Assembly (NCBI GenBank): GCA_022592435.1
Contig: JABYQS010000017.1
Span: 1-64,000 of the forward strand
Source: Cerioporus squamosus
Lineage: Eukaryota; Basidiomycota; Agaricomycetes; Polyporales; Polyporaceae
Direction: 5' to 3'
DNA: 64,000 nt
Under the pieces are notes generated by a model. The model saw only the letters and a list, made by a program, of their open reading frames with translations, did not search any database and had not been told where the DNA came from. A program made the position numbers and the translations under genes. This document shows, piece by piece, positions 1 to 16,988 of this stretch (its first letter is position 1; each line of letters opens with the position of its first letter).

Positions 1-2564
1 GAACGCGACAGGGGGGACAGACGCGACCGCGACAAGGACAGGGATCGCGAGCGCGACAGAGATCGCGACCGGCGCGAGTCTGGTACGTCTTTCTCCTATC
101 GCTCTGGGACACCCATTGTAGAAGACAGCGATGGACCCAGAGACACGTCGAGCCACCCGTTAGACGCTAATCATATCCGTGTCCCAGGACGCAGGAGGAG
201 CGACCACTGGGAACCAGAAGAGAGGCGGAATGGGACCAGCGAGGTGAGTACCGCACGTATCACCGTTGAGTACCCTCTCGATGCCTAACCACGGACCCCT
301 ATATCGCGTATAGCGCCGGCGCCGTTCTCGCAGCCGCACTCCCTCTCGCTCGAGGAGACGCTCCAGTTCTCCCCGCCGCCGCTCGCGCCGTGACTCTCGT
401 TCCAGGTCACCTCGGAGCCGCAGCCGTTCCCGCAGCCGTCGCCCCGCAGAGCCATTTTCACGCTCGTTGGGAGGTCCGATGAACGCTCCACACGAAGAGG
501 CGGCCGAATTCGCCAAACAGAGCAAGCGGGAGAACCGTGTCTACGTTGGCAACCTCAGCTACGATGTCAAGTACCGGGACCTGATGGAATTCATGCGGGG
601 AGGTGGGTGGGAGGATCTCAGATCAGTTTTTCGCCTTCTTCGTGGTTGTGGGGAGCTGGTTCTTGGTCTTTGGGAGATGATGGTTTCGGATGAGCCGGAT
701 GTGGAAGACGTAGCGGCAGAGTGGGTAATGTCGAGCACGAAGTCGGAGGTAACGGCATCGGATTCGGGGGCATCGAAGGCGGAGGCCATGGTTAGAGAAG
801 TGCGCTTGAGGCGAGATGCGTGGTCAGGTCATGGTCATGGGTCAGAGGTCAGGACCAACTGGAGGCCGGGGTGGTTATGGAGAGGCCCATCGCACACGCA
901 CCGTCGCACACACCAGCAGCGCAGTCCCCGACGTCTTCCGCGGAGTTTTGTGGTTTTTGGCGGGGTGACGAGTTGAAGGATGGTTATTGATGGGTTCTTT
1001 TTGGGTTTGGTTAGCTGGTGAGGTTTTATTCGCCGAAGTTCTCATAACCCCCACCGGGATCTCCAAGGGATGTGGGTAAGTACTGTTTGGTATATGCGCC
1101 GCGTTCGATGACTGACTGTCCTGCCTATAGGATTGTCGAATACGCGAACCAAGAAGACGCTCAACGCGCGATCCGGGAGCTATCTGAGCAGCTCCTACTT
1201 GGGCGCCCGGTGTTCATTCGTGAGGTACGTCTCATCTTTACATGTCGCTCACCGGCGACGCGTCGCTCACCCGTCACAGGATCGTGAAACAGAGTCGCGC
1301 TTCGGCGCAACGCCCGTTCCAGGCAAAATCGGGATGGCTATGGCCGGCCAGGGATTGCATGCCGCACCCCCGCCGCGCCCGCCATCCCACAACCACTTCA
1401 ACCACAATAACCCAGGCAACCAGCTTTATGTTGGCAATGTATGTACCATCGCATCTGCGTCACGTCATCCATTTGCTAATCGATCTTGTAGTTGCCGTAT
1501 CAAGCTGGCTGGCAGGACCTCAAGGACCTGTTCCGCTCTGCAGGCAACATCATCCGCGCAGACATCAACATCGGCGCGGATGGCCGTCCCAAGGGCTCAG
1601 GCACGGTCATCTTCGAGACTGCAAAGGATGCCGCGCAGGCAATCGGTACGTCTTCTCCACCCTTATTACCCCTCCTGCCCACCTGCTAACAGTCTGTTCC
1701 CTGACAGGCATGTACAACGGTTTCGAGTGGTACGGCCGCATCCTCGAAGTGCGCGAGGACCGCTACGCCGGGCTTACCGGGCCCGGCTCGTACCGCGGCG
1801 GCATGCGGGGCGGCTTGCGTGGCGTGCGCGGGTCAGGTTTCCGCGGAGGCATGCGCGGGGGCGGTGGCTTCCGTGGCGGGTTTGCAGGCGGAGGCGGTGG
1901 CGGCCACGGCGCGGCCAGCGGGCGCGACTTCTCGAGCCAGGACCTGTACGCAGACTACTCGGGGCCGGACCAGCCGGGCAACATGCGCGGTCTCGGTGGC
2001 GGCGGGTACGCGGACGCGTCGTTCGGTGGCGGCGCGGGCGGGTATGGCGGCTTCGAGGCGGAGCCGTCGCAGCAGATCATGGTGCGGAACGTAAGTCGCG
2101 CGTTTCGTCGGTTTCGGTCTTGAGGGGCGAGGAGCAGGTGCTGATGATGCGTGCGGACAGTTGCCGTGGTCGACGGCGAATGAGGACCTGGTCGAGCTGT
2201 TCGAGACGACGGGTCAGGTCGAGCTTGCGGAGATCCTGTACGAGGGCACGCGGTCGAAGGGCTGCGGTGTCGTCCAGTTCGCGCAGGTGCAGGAAGCGGA
2301 GACCGCCATCGGTACGTCGTCATACCTTATGCCGTAGTCATCTATATGTGCTCATGATGCTCGCCCGCAATGAACAGCGAAGTTCCAGCAGTACATGTAC
2401 GGTGGCCGGCCGCTCGGTGCGTACACGCTTGCAACGATGTGTGGGCGCCTCAAAACTGACTGTTCCGCGCAGACGTCCGGTTCAACGACCGCTGGCACAC
2501 GTTCACCCCGGGCGCAGCCAAGGGTGGCCAGGCGATGCCCATTGCGGCCGACGTTGCCATGTAA
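1..2564 (+). CDS. Three-RRM SR/hnRNP-type RNA-binding protein (Gbp2/Hrb1-like), 5' partial
   Basis: Nuclear mRNA-binding protein of the fungal SR/hnRNP type; relatives such as yeast Gbp2/Hrb1 act in mRNA packaging, surveillance and export (family knowledge). Exons: <1-243, 314-602, 1015-1075, 1131-1224, 1280-1438, 1492-1645, 1708-2090, 2161-2311, 2378-2416, 2473-2564; phases agree throughout and give 554 residues. The visible N-terminus is Arg/Asp-rich, then an RS region (about residues 82-125), RRM1 (RNP2 motif VYVGNL near 156), RRM2 (QLYVGN near 277), a Gly/Arg-rich RGG linker, and RRM3 (from about 455) to the stop. The start codon lies left of the window. RRM1 is interrupted by a 412-nt intron (603-1014), far longer than the other introns, which are mostly 53-71 nt. 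The assignment to Gbp2/Hrb1 rests on domain order. Confidence 0.9.
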
Positions 2565-3350
2565 AAAAGCCCGTCGCCCGTTCGTACTTGCCCCCCTACC
2601 GTTGTTCCCGGCACTGTGTGGTTTGTGGCCTGTGGTCTGTCTCCGTCTCTGCGATGCACACTCCCTCCACTCATCTGGCCTCGTCGTTCCACCATGTATG
2701 TATATGTATCTGAACTGCACCCATGTCCGCGTCTCGACCCCCTCTCTCCCCGACTACTTACTCATGCTGTGCTTTTTTTCTTGTCGCAGCCACTCGCCTT
2801 ACTGTCTAACTCGGGCCTCTAGTATCGTACATGCTTCAAAATGTGAATATGAATACGTGCTCGTGCATCCAGACTCCAGACACTTGGGCCCGTCGCTATC
2901 TTGATGCTGACCTGGTGAGGTCCCAAGAAGACCAAGATAAACTCTATTTCGCTATAGATACTTCGTTGTGATACAAGAGGTATGTATGTATACGTGGTAC
3001 GGGACCCTATGTATATGCATGTATGTATACCCAAAATGTGGCGCGGGGGGATCGTGAGTCGTGCGTCTGATTCGTGGCCGTCTGTGCGTGCTCGTGCTTG
3101 TGCTTCTTCTATGCATGTACGTGCGTCGCGATTATGGTACAACAACAATGAATAAAAACAAAGGAATTCAACCAGATGCTGCCAGCTAAGGAGGAGGATG
3201 GCCACCGCCACCCCGTGTCCGTGTCCGTGTAGGATCGCCAGAGGGAGGAGGGATGGGAGGCTGAGAGGTATGGATACAAACTAATCTGCTTCTCTTCCAC
3301 AGTTCGGCGTCGGCTTCGTCTTCGTCACACGAGCACCGTCGCTTTCAAGC
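2565..3350. other. Convergent intergenic region
   Basis: About 790 bp between two genes that end towards each other, so it holds both 3' untranslated regions. It is AT-richer than the coding DNA on either side. I see no conserved reading frame or RNA gene. Confidence 0.6.
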
Positions 3351-6300
3351 TCAGAGGTTGCTCGCAGGCGGCGCTTTCTCCGCCTTCTCTGCCTTCTCCT
3401 GAGCGACCGCATCCCGCACGAGGTGCAGCATATGCTCGACGACCTCCTCCGGCGTTGTCACGTGCCACACCGCGAGCGTGCGCTTGCTCGAGTGGCCGAC
3501 GGCGGTCGTGAACACCGCGTCGCGCTCGATCGCGAGCTCGACGGGCTTGTACTTCTCCGCCTCCTCCTTGCTGCCCGCGAGGAGCGTGACGGAGAGCGGG
3601 GGGTCGAGCGTGACGCGCTTCGGCGCCTGGTCCGCGGGGCCCTGCGGGAAGAGCAGCAGCGCGCGGAACATGTCCTCGTCCGTCTTGTCGTCGCCGGCGC
3701 AGAAGACGAACTCGGCGTCGGGGTTGAAGTACAGGATGCGCTTCACTATCTCGCCCTTGTTCACCGCGAGCGGGCGCACTTCGAGGTTCTTCTTCCCGAC
3801 GAGGACTGCGGGGGATCGTCAGTGAATAAGAGGACGTGCAGCAGAAGTCACTCAGGACGTACCCTCGATGGGCCGCTTGCGCGCCAGGTTGTTCTCGAGG
3901 AGATCCTGGCACTGGTGGCACTGGAAGAGACTAGCGCACGGAGTCAGCAAGCACATCCATATCCGTGAATCAAGATCTCCCACTTACCCCCACTCCGGAT
4001 CGGCCGACCGGTAGTGCCACGTAATCGAACTCTTCTTGACCTCGATGTGGCTGCCGGTCGTGCGCTCGGTGTAGTACTTGAAGATTTCGAGCACCTCGCC
4101 CATCCAGCTCATGTCGAGCGATTCGGTAAAGTTGCGCCATGTCTTCTCGCCCGGGGCCCGGATGAAGCCGCCGTGCTCGGCGGACATGCCAAGGTTCTTG
4201 ATGTGCCCCAGGTGCGTCTCGAGGAACTCGCCATCGCGTCCTGAGATGATGTAGACGACGTTCTTGGGGTCAGCGGTGAGGATCTCGAGAGCCGTGAGGG
4301 TGTCTTTCGAGGGCACGGCTTGACTTGGCACCTTGACGATCGGCGCGAGCGTACCCTAGTGAGTTGAAACGCATATAGTCAGCCAAAGTAAGTGCACAAG
4401 GGAGGGGTCTACGCACATCGTAATCGAAGAGGAACAGCCGCTTCTTCGCCTTCATGTAGTGGCGCTCGAGTTCTCCCTTGGGAATGAAGGGTGTTTGACG
4501 AGCCATGTTCGAGCTGCCGAGACGCTCAAGCAGCTTCTTCGCGAGCATCTCCGCCCAGGTGTGCGAGGTGTGGGTGGTGACGGTCTTGTACAGCTGCTGG
4601 TGTCGGCGAGCCTTTTCGTCGTCCGACATGGTGAGACCCCGGTGCATGGCGGCAGCAACCTCCTACAAATAGCCAATGCGCGTCAGGCACGAGCTAAACA
4701 CGTGTGAAAGATAAGGACGCACGCTCAAGTTCCATGGGTTGATCTGGAGTGCCTCGCTCATGTTGCTCGAGATACCCATGAACTCTGATAGGATGAGTGG
4801 ACTCTTCTTAGTACGTTCTTGGGCGATGACGAACTCCATCGAGGTGGTGTTCATGCCATCACGTAGCGGAGTGATGACGCCAAGGTCAGCAACGGACAGG
4901 AGAGCATAGAACTCGTCCTTCTTGATGGTCTGGTGGCTGCAAACGGAATGAGCTATTGCCACACTGACCGCTGAGGTGCAAACTTACTAGTGGTGCACGG
5001 GGATGAAGTCGAGCGAGCCGTACTCTCCATTGATGTGCGCGACAATCTCCGAGACCTGACGCTCGAGCTTGGGCGAATCGGATAGTGCGGGCGACGTGAC
5101 CTGGATGAGGACGACGTTGCCTATCCACTGTGGGTAGTCCTGGAGCAGCTTCTCAAAGGCACGGAGCTAGGACGATCCCGTGTCAGTCCGGTAATCCGGC
5201 TACAAATGCATGTGTGCGAATCACCTTCTGGACGACGCCCTTGACGACGTCGAGCTTATCGCGGCCAACGATGATCTTCTTGCCTTCGTAGAGCGCACGG
5301 AGTGCTTCCAGCTTGGGCTGGATGCCCGGTCTCAGCCTGGGATGCACGACATCAGTCAGTTGACCGGGACATGCGCACGGCGCACTCACGTATCCTTCGC
5401 AACGCGTTCCGCGTCGACACCGACGGGGCAGTAGCCGATGGCGGCTACGTGTCCCTGGACGTCGATGCCGCCGAGCGAGGTGACTTCGTAGCCGCAGACA
5501 CGGACGCATGAGGAGGTGAAGTGGCGGGAGTAGGAGTATGTCTGGAAGCAGACGAGGTTGGCACCGAGCATGCCGTCGAGGATCTCCTTGCGGCGGGGGA
5601 GACAGCGGAAGACCTCGGAGCTGGGGAAGGGGGTGTGGACGAAGAGGCCGACTGCGGCCTCGGGGAGCGCCTGGCGGAGGAGGGACGGGACGAGGAGCAG
5701 GTGGTAGTCGTGGACCCAGACGAGGTCCCCGGGCCGGTACACCTCCGCGACGCGCCGGGCAAAGGCCGCGTTGACGGCGGCGTACGGCGCCCAGTGCGAG
5801 TCGGCGGACGCGTACTCGGTCGCGACGTCCTGCCACAAAAGGTAGTGGAAGAGCGGCCAGAGCGCTGCACGAATCACGTCAGCGCACAGTCCATGACGAC
5901 ACAGATGACCACACGCGGGGGAAGAAGGTTCCCAGTCTGCGGCAGCCCCACAACGCCCGCGAAGCCTGCGATAGCGAGATCGTCGCAGAGGCCGATGCGC
6001 CCGCGATGCCTCCGTCCCCGGCCCGAGAATACAGCGCAATCGTCCACTCCAGAACGCGATCTGCAACGCGCACCCAGGACGGCACCGATGCGGAAACACA
6101 CCGTGCATCATCCAGGAAAACGAGCGAATCGGGCAACACGACGACACAGCGCAAGATGAAGACGAGAGGACTCACTTTGCTTGCAGTACCCGTCGTAGTG
6201 CCCGTGTGCCTCCTTATCGTCCAGCCACACAGGGACGTAGTGGATCGGCTTGCCATCCTTCAGTTCGTCGCGTGCGTGGTACTCGCCCAGGAGGCCCTCG

Positions 6301-6828
6301 AGCTCCTTCTTGTCCTCCTCGGCAAGGGACGCCGCCGGGACCTTGCCAGGCGCTGCCTCGGACGCCCCAGCCCAGACAACGCCTCCTGGCTGCCAGCGGG
6401 CTGCGCCCCGCCAGACTCGATGTCGCCCGTCCAGCCGACGAAGATCTGCTCGTGCGTCGCCGCGAGCGAGTCGATCCCGCTCACCAGTGCCGAGTGTCCG
6501 TAGCGGACGTGCAGCTGCCACTGCGACGACTGCTGCTGCTGCTGCTGCGGTGCGGGCAGTGCGCTCTCCGGCGACTCGCGGTGGGCGAGGGCGGGATGTC
6601 GGACGCCTTCGCGGGCGGCGTCGCGGGCGGGCTGGGGATGTCGGACGGACGTGGGCGGCGGGAGAACGCGCAGGTGACGGGCAGGTAGTGGCAGACGTGG
6701 ATGATGCGCCCCGATAGCGGGATGTTCTTCTCGCGCAGGTCCGCCTCGAGCTTCGACACCTGCGCGCGGACGTCCTCGAGCGAGATGGAGTTGTCGAGCG
6801 GTTTGCGCGGCTCTGCGAAGCTGTCCAT
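3351..6828 (-). CDS. TPS2: Trehalose-phosphate synthase/phosphatase, Tps2-like
   Basis: Cytosolic enzyme that dephosphorylates trehalose-6-phosphate to trehalose in the stress-sugar pathway. Exons (minus): 6828-6176, 5864-5390, 5336-5225, 5166-4988, 4936-4723, 4662-4417, 4355-3988, 3930-3863, 3805-3351. The protein (about 923 aa if two missing bases are allowed for) has an N-terminal GT20 synthase-like domain (HVCHYLPV; GRDKLDVVKG; RDGMN) and a C-terminal HAD phosphatase domain with FDYDGTL (about residue 625) and GDDKTDED (about 811). The RDGMNTTSMEF version of the sugar-phosphate loop is Tps2-like rather than Tps1-like. Exon 1 needs two frame changes (about 6555-6600 and 6370-6410); two lost bases restore both the frame and the exon-2 junction phase. 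Intron 1 (6175-5865) is long at 311 nt. A six-residue poly-Gln tract lies near 6540. Confidence 0.9.
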
Positions 6829-8592
6829 GACGTGACGGTTAGATTAGCGTGCGTGCGCGTTCAGCTAGGGATGTGTTGTCGTGTGTTTCGTGTGAGTGCG
6901 AGGAAGACGAGAGAGACAGCGCAGCAGACGACGATGCGGGGGGCGGGGAGGAGGAGGAAATGTGGAAGAGTCGGGGGAGGGAGAGAGCTTAAGTATCGCG
7001 CAAGGGGACAGGTATCTGCTCTGGATCTCTGCGACCGTCTGCCCAATGGAGGAGGACGCATGATGTCACGTGTGGCGCGTCACTGGCCCGGAATGGCAGT
7101 CGAAGCCCATCTAGGAAATCTAGACCTACTCACCGCCGCGCCTACGGACCCCGGCGCTTGCTGCCATCGATGCTCTCCGAGTCTCCGTTACGTCTTCCTG
7201 CGGTTCATACTTACGCAGATCCTGACGCCGTGCCCGTACTTCTTCCGCGTCCTCTACAAATTCCAACCTCCATCTCGCCAAGTACATTCCACCGCTGCGT
7301 ATCACTCCCGCTCGCTCCCAACAGACAAGTAAGTACTTCTAGCCACCGCTGGTTTCAGTGGAGGACCTATGGTTCTATGCTCTATCTGTGATACGCTGCC
7401 CAAGGTTTCTCACAAACTGCTCGCCTGTTAGGAGAGATCGGAGGCCCACGCCTCTCCATCACCCGTGAGTCTCATTTTACGTCTCTCCAGGATCACAATC
7501 GCCCACTATCGGGCCTTTCTCTATCTCTGAGTGCCCGCATTCGCGCCTCGTGGCCCTTGTTCGAGATCTCCTTTTCAAGGACACTTCACTTCTCGCCGCT
7601 AGCTCCTACTATGTCTCGCGCCCTCGTTGTAGGTGCTGCCAGGTCAAGGTCGAGGTTATGATAAACAGAGTGCCGCGGGCCGCGTGGACTGCCCTCCGTT
7701 CCCGGCGGGTTCCTCGCGGACCCGCTTAGCTCTCCATCCGATTACGGACGCCGGAGGCTTTTCTGCCGCTCTAGCCTCAGTCTGAAGCTTCGCGGACTAC
7801 ATCAGTCTACATAGGAGCCCGGGCGCAGGTGATTCCGCGCTCGAACCTCGGCGAAACGATAAACAAACGCGCCCATCCAGGCTGTGTCCTGGCATACGTG
7901 CATGTCTATCCCGGAGACAGATCTGCAGAACCGTATGAATCGTCGGTGCTGGAGGTGGCGATCTCCTCGTTTTGGAGGTGGACGACCGTCGGGCTCAGCG
8001 ATACGGCCACGAACGTGCGTGCGCCTTGATGCCGAAGCCGAACCCGTCCCTTGCTCGGCACAGGTTGTCGAGTTGGTATCGGCTGAACTCTTCGGTCGGC
8101 CCAGAGAGGTTCAGGTTCAGGCTGAAGGAAGCAACAGCGCGCGCGTACGTCGTAGCCCACAAGTCCACCACGACAACGAGCGGAGCGGGTGCCCACGAGA
8201 GAACGGATACGACGTGGACGATTCCGAGAGGTGGGTGCCAACCGGCCAACTGTCATGTCTCCGCGGTCGGCTTCCTCTCAAAGCTTCATATTTGCAGAGC
8301 CGCCATCGGCCCATGCCGGACTTGGACCAGGGGTTCGGGATGTACTACTACCCAACCCTTCCCGCCATTGCGGCGTCCGCAGGTTGAGCATCGGCACCAA
8401 CGTCCGGCAACATGAAACGGGTACCGCTCCTGCAACTGAGCAGAGCGTTGCCCGACATCAGCGTCAGTGGACCTGTCCTTTCAGCTTGGAGAAGGACATA
8501 CGCACCGCAGATGATGTGAGCCGTAACCCGTCTGCATCGAACACAGCTGACCGTGACATATGACAGCGTGCCCACGCAAGAAGGCGTACCCA
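6829..8592. other. Upstream region of the trehalose gene; no gene recognised
   Basis: Holds the promoter of the trehalose gene on its left side, including one AGGGG stress-element core at 7003-7007. Beyond about 7.2 kb I find only overlapping low-complexity frames on both strands with no family resemblance or coherent splicing. Confidence 0.4.
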
Positions 8593-9199
8593 TAGTGACT
8601 TGCAAGTCCCGGCCTCAGGACGTGAGGCCGTGAGGCCGAGCCCTCGTACAGGCCGGGACGGGACGGGCCTTGGAGGGGGCTTGTGACGGCCTGAGGGCTC
8701 GGCTCAAGCATATATGAAGCCTGAGCCGAGCCGTCAGGCCGGGGCTTGGATGCCCTGTCATCCATGTACTACAGGCCCGGGTTGAGCTGTCAAGGTGCGT
8801 CAGATCTGGTACAGTACGAAGTGTTCAACAGCTCACTAACCATATAACACCGTTCCATGGCTTCTAGCCGCTTTCAGTGAGTAGGCTAACTGCATTACTG
8901 ACTAATGCACACATATATGACGCCGCAAATGCTCCGACAGCCCTCCTGCATGGTCATTTGTTCTAGTGAACTTCAAATAACCCGTAAGAACTTGAATAGA
9001 GCCATATAAAGCCCTCAAATTCGCGCAATCTCAGTCGACTCCTCAGTCAATAGAAGCCGCGGCTGAGGCCGGGCCAAGCCCTGGGCTTGGCCTGAGCCGT
9101 CCTGGGGGCCCGGCCTGAGGTTCGACCAAGCCCCGGCCGTCTGAAGCCGGGCCAAAGCCCCGGGCTTCAGGCCGAGCCGGGACTTGCAAGTCACTACCG
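8593..9199. mobile_element. Non-autonomous DNA transposon (MITE), hAT-like
   Basis: Terminal inverted repeats TAGTGACTTGCAAGTCCCGG at 8593-8612 and its reverse complement ending at 9196; the repeat contains the palindrome GACTTGCAAGTC. The heptamer GTACCCA is present on both sides (8586-8592 and 9200-9206), as expected for a target duplication near the hAT size. Both subterminal regions are dense in GGCC/AAGCC motifs that fold back, and the centre is AT-rich with no coding capacity. The hAT label is inferred from repeat style and duplication length, not from a transposase. Confidence 0.65.
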
Positions 9200-9206
9200 G
9201 TACCCA

Positions 9207-14407
<5,201 letters not shown>

Positions 14408-15288
14408 GGCTACGGGGGTGGTGGTAGTTCGTGGTCGCTGATGACGCCGGGCGGACGTGTCGAAGTCGGTGCACGCCAGAGCCAGTCTCCCAGGCGTCCC
14501 AAAGCGGAGTTTGGCAACCAGCGAAATGGCGCTCCAAGCTTGGCACTAGTACCAGCTCAATCTCCGACTCTACTAGTCTCCGATGGTGAACGTCTTTCGC
14601 TGCATGTTTCAAGTTCGTTCATGAATCATTACGACCTTCATCCTCATCTCAAAGATTTCTTATCCTCCCACTACCCTAGGTGCCTGCAAACACTGTATGC
14701 CATGGATATGCGACCCCCAGGTGGCGCGCGTCACGAGCCAATCGCGCATGTGTGTTCGTATCTTGGAAGACTTCCTTAGGACTGTCACCTGTGCCAGCTC
14801 GTACAGGACGGTGAGCTGTCCCCTCGCAAGGCATTATCTCTCGCTTCGCAGGCTACCGCTGCTCTCGATTGGGACATCTCTGGCATTTACCTCCGTGTAC
14901 CTTGACATATCGGCGCCGATCCGAGTCGAGATGATACCAAGCGACTCTCGTCGAGTTCACGTCGTCGTTATGACGGTAGCGCACTCGCCTTGGGGTAACG
15001 TTTTCTTGCTGTACGAGAGTCAATCACTACTCCAGAAATAACGCAGATAATATCATTTGTGAACGAGGCGATCAGCGTGAGGTATGTCACAACATCGACC
15101 GAGACTTGGCATTTGATCACCCACAGCAAGCAGAGCACGTTGGAGACCGAGACAAACAAGCACAGAGGAACTACAAGGAGGTATCGTACAAACTGTGTGC
15201 AGGATGTAAGTACGCATTATAGTTGTCCGCACGCAATCAAAACTCACCACTGCTTATCCAGTGTGATGAAGACGGCTCCTTCTTCCCA
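14408..15288. other. Upstream region of SEC23 with a hydrophobic minus-strand frame
   Basis: Contains the SEC23 promoter. Between about 15215 and 14970 the minus strand reads through some 60 residues with two strongly hydrophobic stretches, preceded by a plausible acceptor. It lies downstream of the regulator gene stop at 15289 and has no start codon I can assign, so it may be a membrane-gene fragment or untranslated sequence. Confidence 0.3.
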
Positions 15289-16336
15289 TTAGTGTTCCTT
15301 GCCCGATGGGCCTGCAACGTCGACATCGCTCTCATTCTTGAGGGGCTCCTTCCAGTCCTCCGTGACGCCCGACTGCCACATGGCAGAGGGAAACATGTGA
15401 GCGTAGGAAGACGCATGAGCGTATAAAGACACATCATCCGATGGACCTGCCAATGCCATGTCGCTCGCCGCCGGGCTGAACTTGGGACCACTGAAGGGGT
15501 GAGTCGGATGCCAACTCATTCCCTGGTCCGTGGAGGGGTATATGTACGGATTATCGAACGGCGTGGAGGGAGCGACAGCCATGCCGCCGATCGAAGTATT
15601 GACAGGAGGAGGCAGGGAGTATGTTTCTGAATACCGGTCACTGTAAGCTCTCCGAGTACGTGCGTTCTCACATGCGGAGAAGGGTACAGACCTTGATTGG
15701 CGAGCGAGCCCGGAGCACCGTCCGCGGTGGCCGTAGGTGGCATGCCTACAGCTTTCTTCCCTCTTGCACTTGGGGCATCGACACATGTGTGGCCTATGTC
15801 GCGCTTTGCGCACCTTTCGCAGGGTCGGCTTTCGCTGCACTTCTTGCCCGCCTTGCGACACGAGATGCACTACTCTCAGATGACATAAGCGCAGGCGTGC
15901 AGACACTGGCGCTATGCTCACTTACAGCGTTTCTCACTGTTCGTGGGCGAGACGTCTTGGCCGCCCGCCGCGGCGCGGGCCGCGTTTCGAGGTGTGATGG
16001 GTTAACGGGCGAGGAGGACGGTGGGACATGCACAGCTTCTGGAGAGAGCTCGCTTTGTCAAGTAACATCATGAGTGGGGGAGGCATTCGACTCACCTGGA
16101 TGCAGACAGTGGATGGGGATGCCTACTTCATTCGGTCGGGCGGGTGAATGACGCAAGTGTGCCATCTGGACGTAGATGTAGAGCACCCCGTCATCGAATA
16201 GAGTAATGGGGGGGTGGTCCACTGGCCGGGCTGCAGAAATATTGTTGGCGAGGCCCGGGGTGTGGCAGACGGAGGCTGGCAATGTGTCTACGGGAACTGG
16301 TTGTTTAGACGAGGGGTCAGAGGGCCCTGAAGCCAT
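15289..16336 (-). CDS. Zn2Cys6 transcription regulator, small (paralog 1)
   Basis: Probable nuclear DNA-binding regulator. Exons (minus): 16336-16096, 16038-15926, 15869-15692, 15626-15289; 870 nt, 289 aa, all phases consistent. The zinc cluster begins at residue 119 (CISCRKAGKKC, then CERC) with spacing C-x2-C-x6-C-x5-C-x2-C-x8-C, which fits the GAL4-type binuclear cluster. The N-terminal 118 residues are Pro-rich with an aromatic patch (GVLYIYVQM); the C-terminus is rich in Ser, Pro and Tyr. No fungal-specific middle homology domain is seen, so it is far shorter than typical GAL4-family factors. The phase-0 intron before the first Cys (15925-15870) is shared with the other two copies. An inverted-repeat element starts 89 bp upstream of the ATG. 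Targets unknown. Confidence 0.82.
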
Positions 16337-16424
16337 GGCTTGAAGGGAATCGAGTGCTGCTCTGTCTCGCAACCATCCCGGGACTTGAGTACTTAAGTAG
16401 CTGCGACGGGACTGACTTGAAGGG

Positions 16425-16988
16425 CCACGACGTGCGGACAAAAATTCCAGAGGCCAGGAAATGCATGGGAAATGTTGAGGAGGTCTATCATTTCCTTTGT
16501 TTTCGTGGGCGCTTAGGCCAAAAAGCCAGGAAATGAAGGACTCCCCGTGCATTTCCGAAGCATGTCCTGACCTAAATTTGGAATCTGCACTCGCACGTCG
16601 TGGGCGTTCAAGGCGTCCGAGCTAGCACGCTAGCCGGCGGCCGCACTGGCGTCAGCGTGACGTGGCAGTGCTTGTGCACGCCGGCTTGCCGGCAACCTGC
16701 TTCTATCAAAGTAGCTAGCGCCAGTGCTCACGCGCCTTTGCACTGCCTTTGCGTATTACGTTTATGACGTCTTCGAGCTAGTCCACTTGGTCCCGATAGG
16801 TCCCGATGCTACGTCACGACGTGCGAGTGCAGATTCCAAAGGTCAGGACATGCTTCGGAAATGCACGGGGAGTCCTTCATTTCCTGGCTTTTTGGCCTAA
16901 GCGCCCACGAAAACAAAGGAAATGATAGACCTCCTCAACATTTCCCATGCATTTCCTGGCCTCTGGAATTTTTGTCCGCACGTCGTGG
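16425..16988. mobile_element. Foldback element: two near-identical inverted arms
   Basis: Left arm 16425-16603 and right arm 16815-16988 are reverse complements over their whole length except for a 4-bp indel (AAAT near 16575) and the terminal base. Each arm also starts and ends with its own short inverted repeat (CCACGACGTGCG / CGCACGTCGTGG), so this is either a foldback transposon or two copies of a small MITE in opposite orientation. The 211-bp spacer contains further inverted subrepeats (GCACTGGCGTCA / TGACGTGGCAGTGC). No transposase is encoded. Confidence 0.75.

Noticed and set aside
83..121. Possible 39-nt intron (GTACGT...TTGTAG) near the left edge.
   Set aside because: Too short for this genome, and the unspliced reading is open in frame up to the real donor at 244.
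559..789. Minus-strand 76-residue frame inside the long RRM1 intron.
   Set aside because: No splice or promoter context and low-complexity Ser/Arg composition; treated as chance.
1133..2713. Very long open frame (526 codons) on the plus strand.
   Set aside because: It is an out-of-frame shadow of the RRM gene, Arg/Ser-rich from GC-rich coding DNA, and ignores the well-supported introns.
6108..6521. Alternative N-terminal gene starting inside the trehalose gene.
   Set aside because: The frame is the continuation of the trehalose protein after a base-level break, and it starts at GTG rather than ATG.
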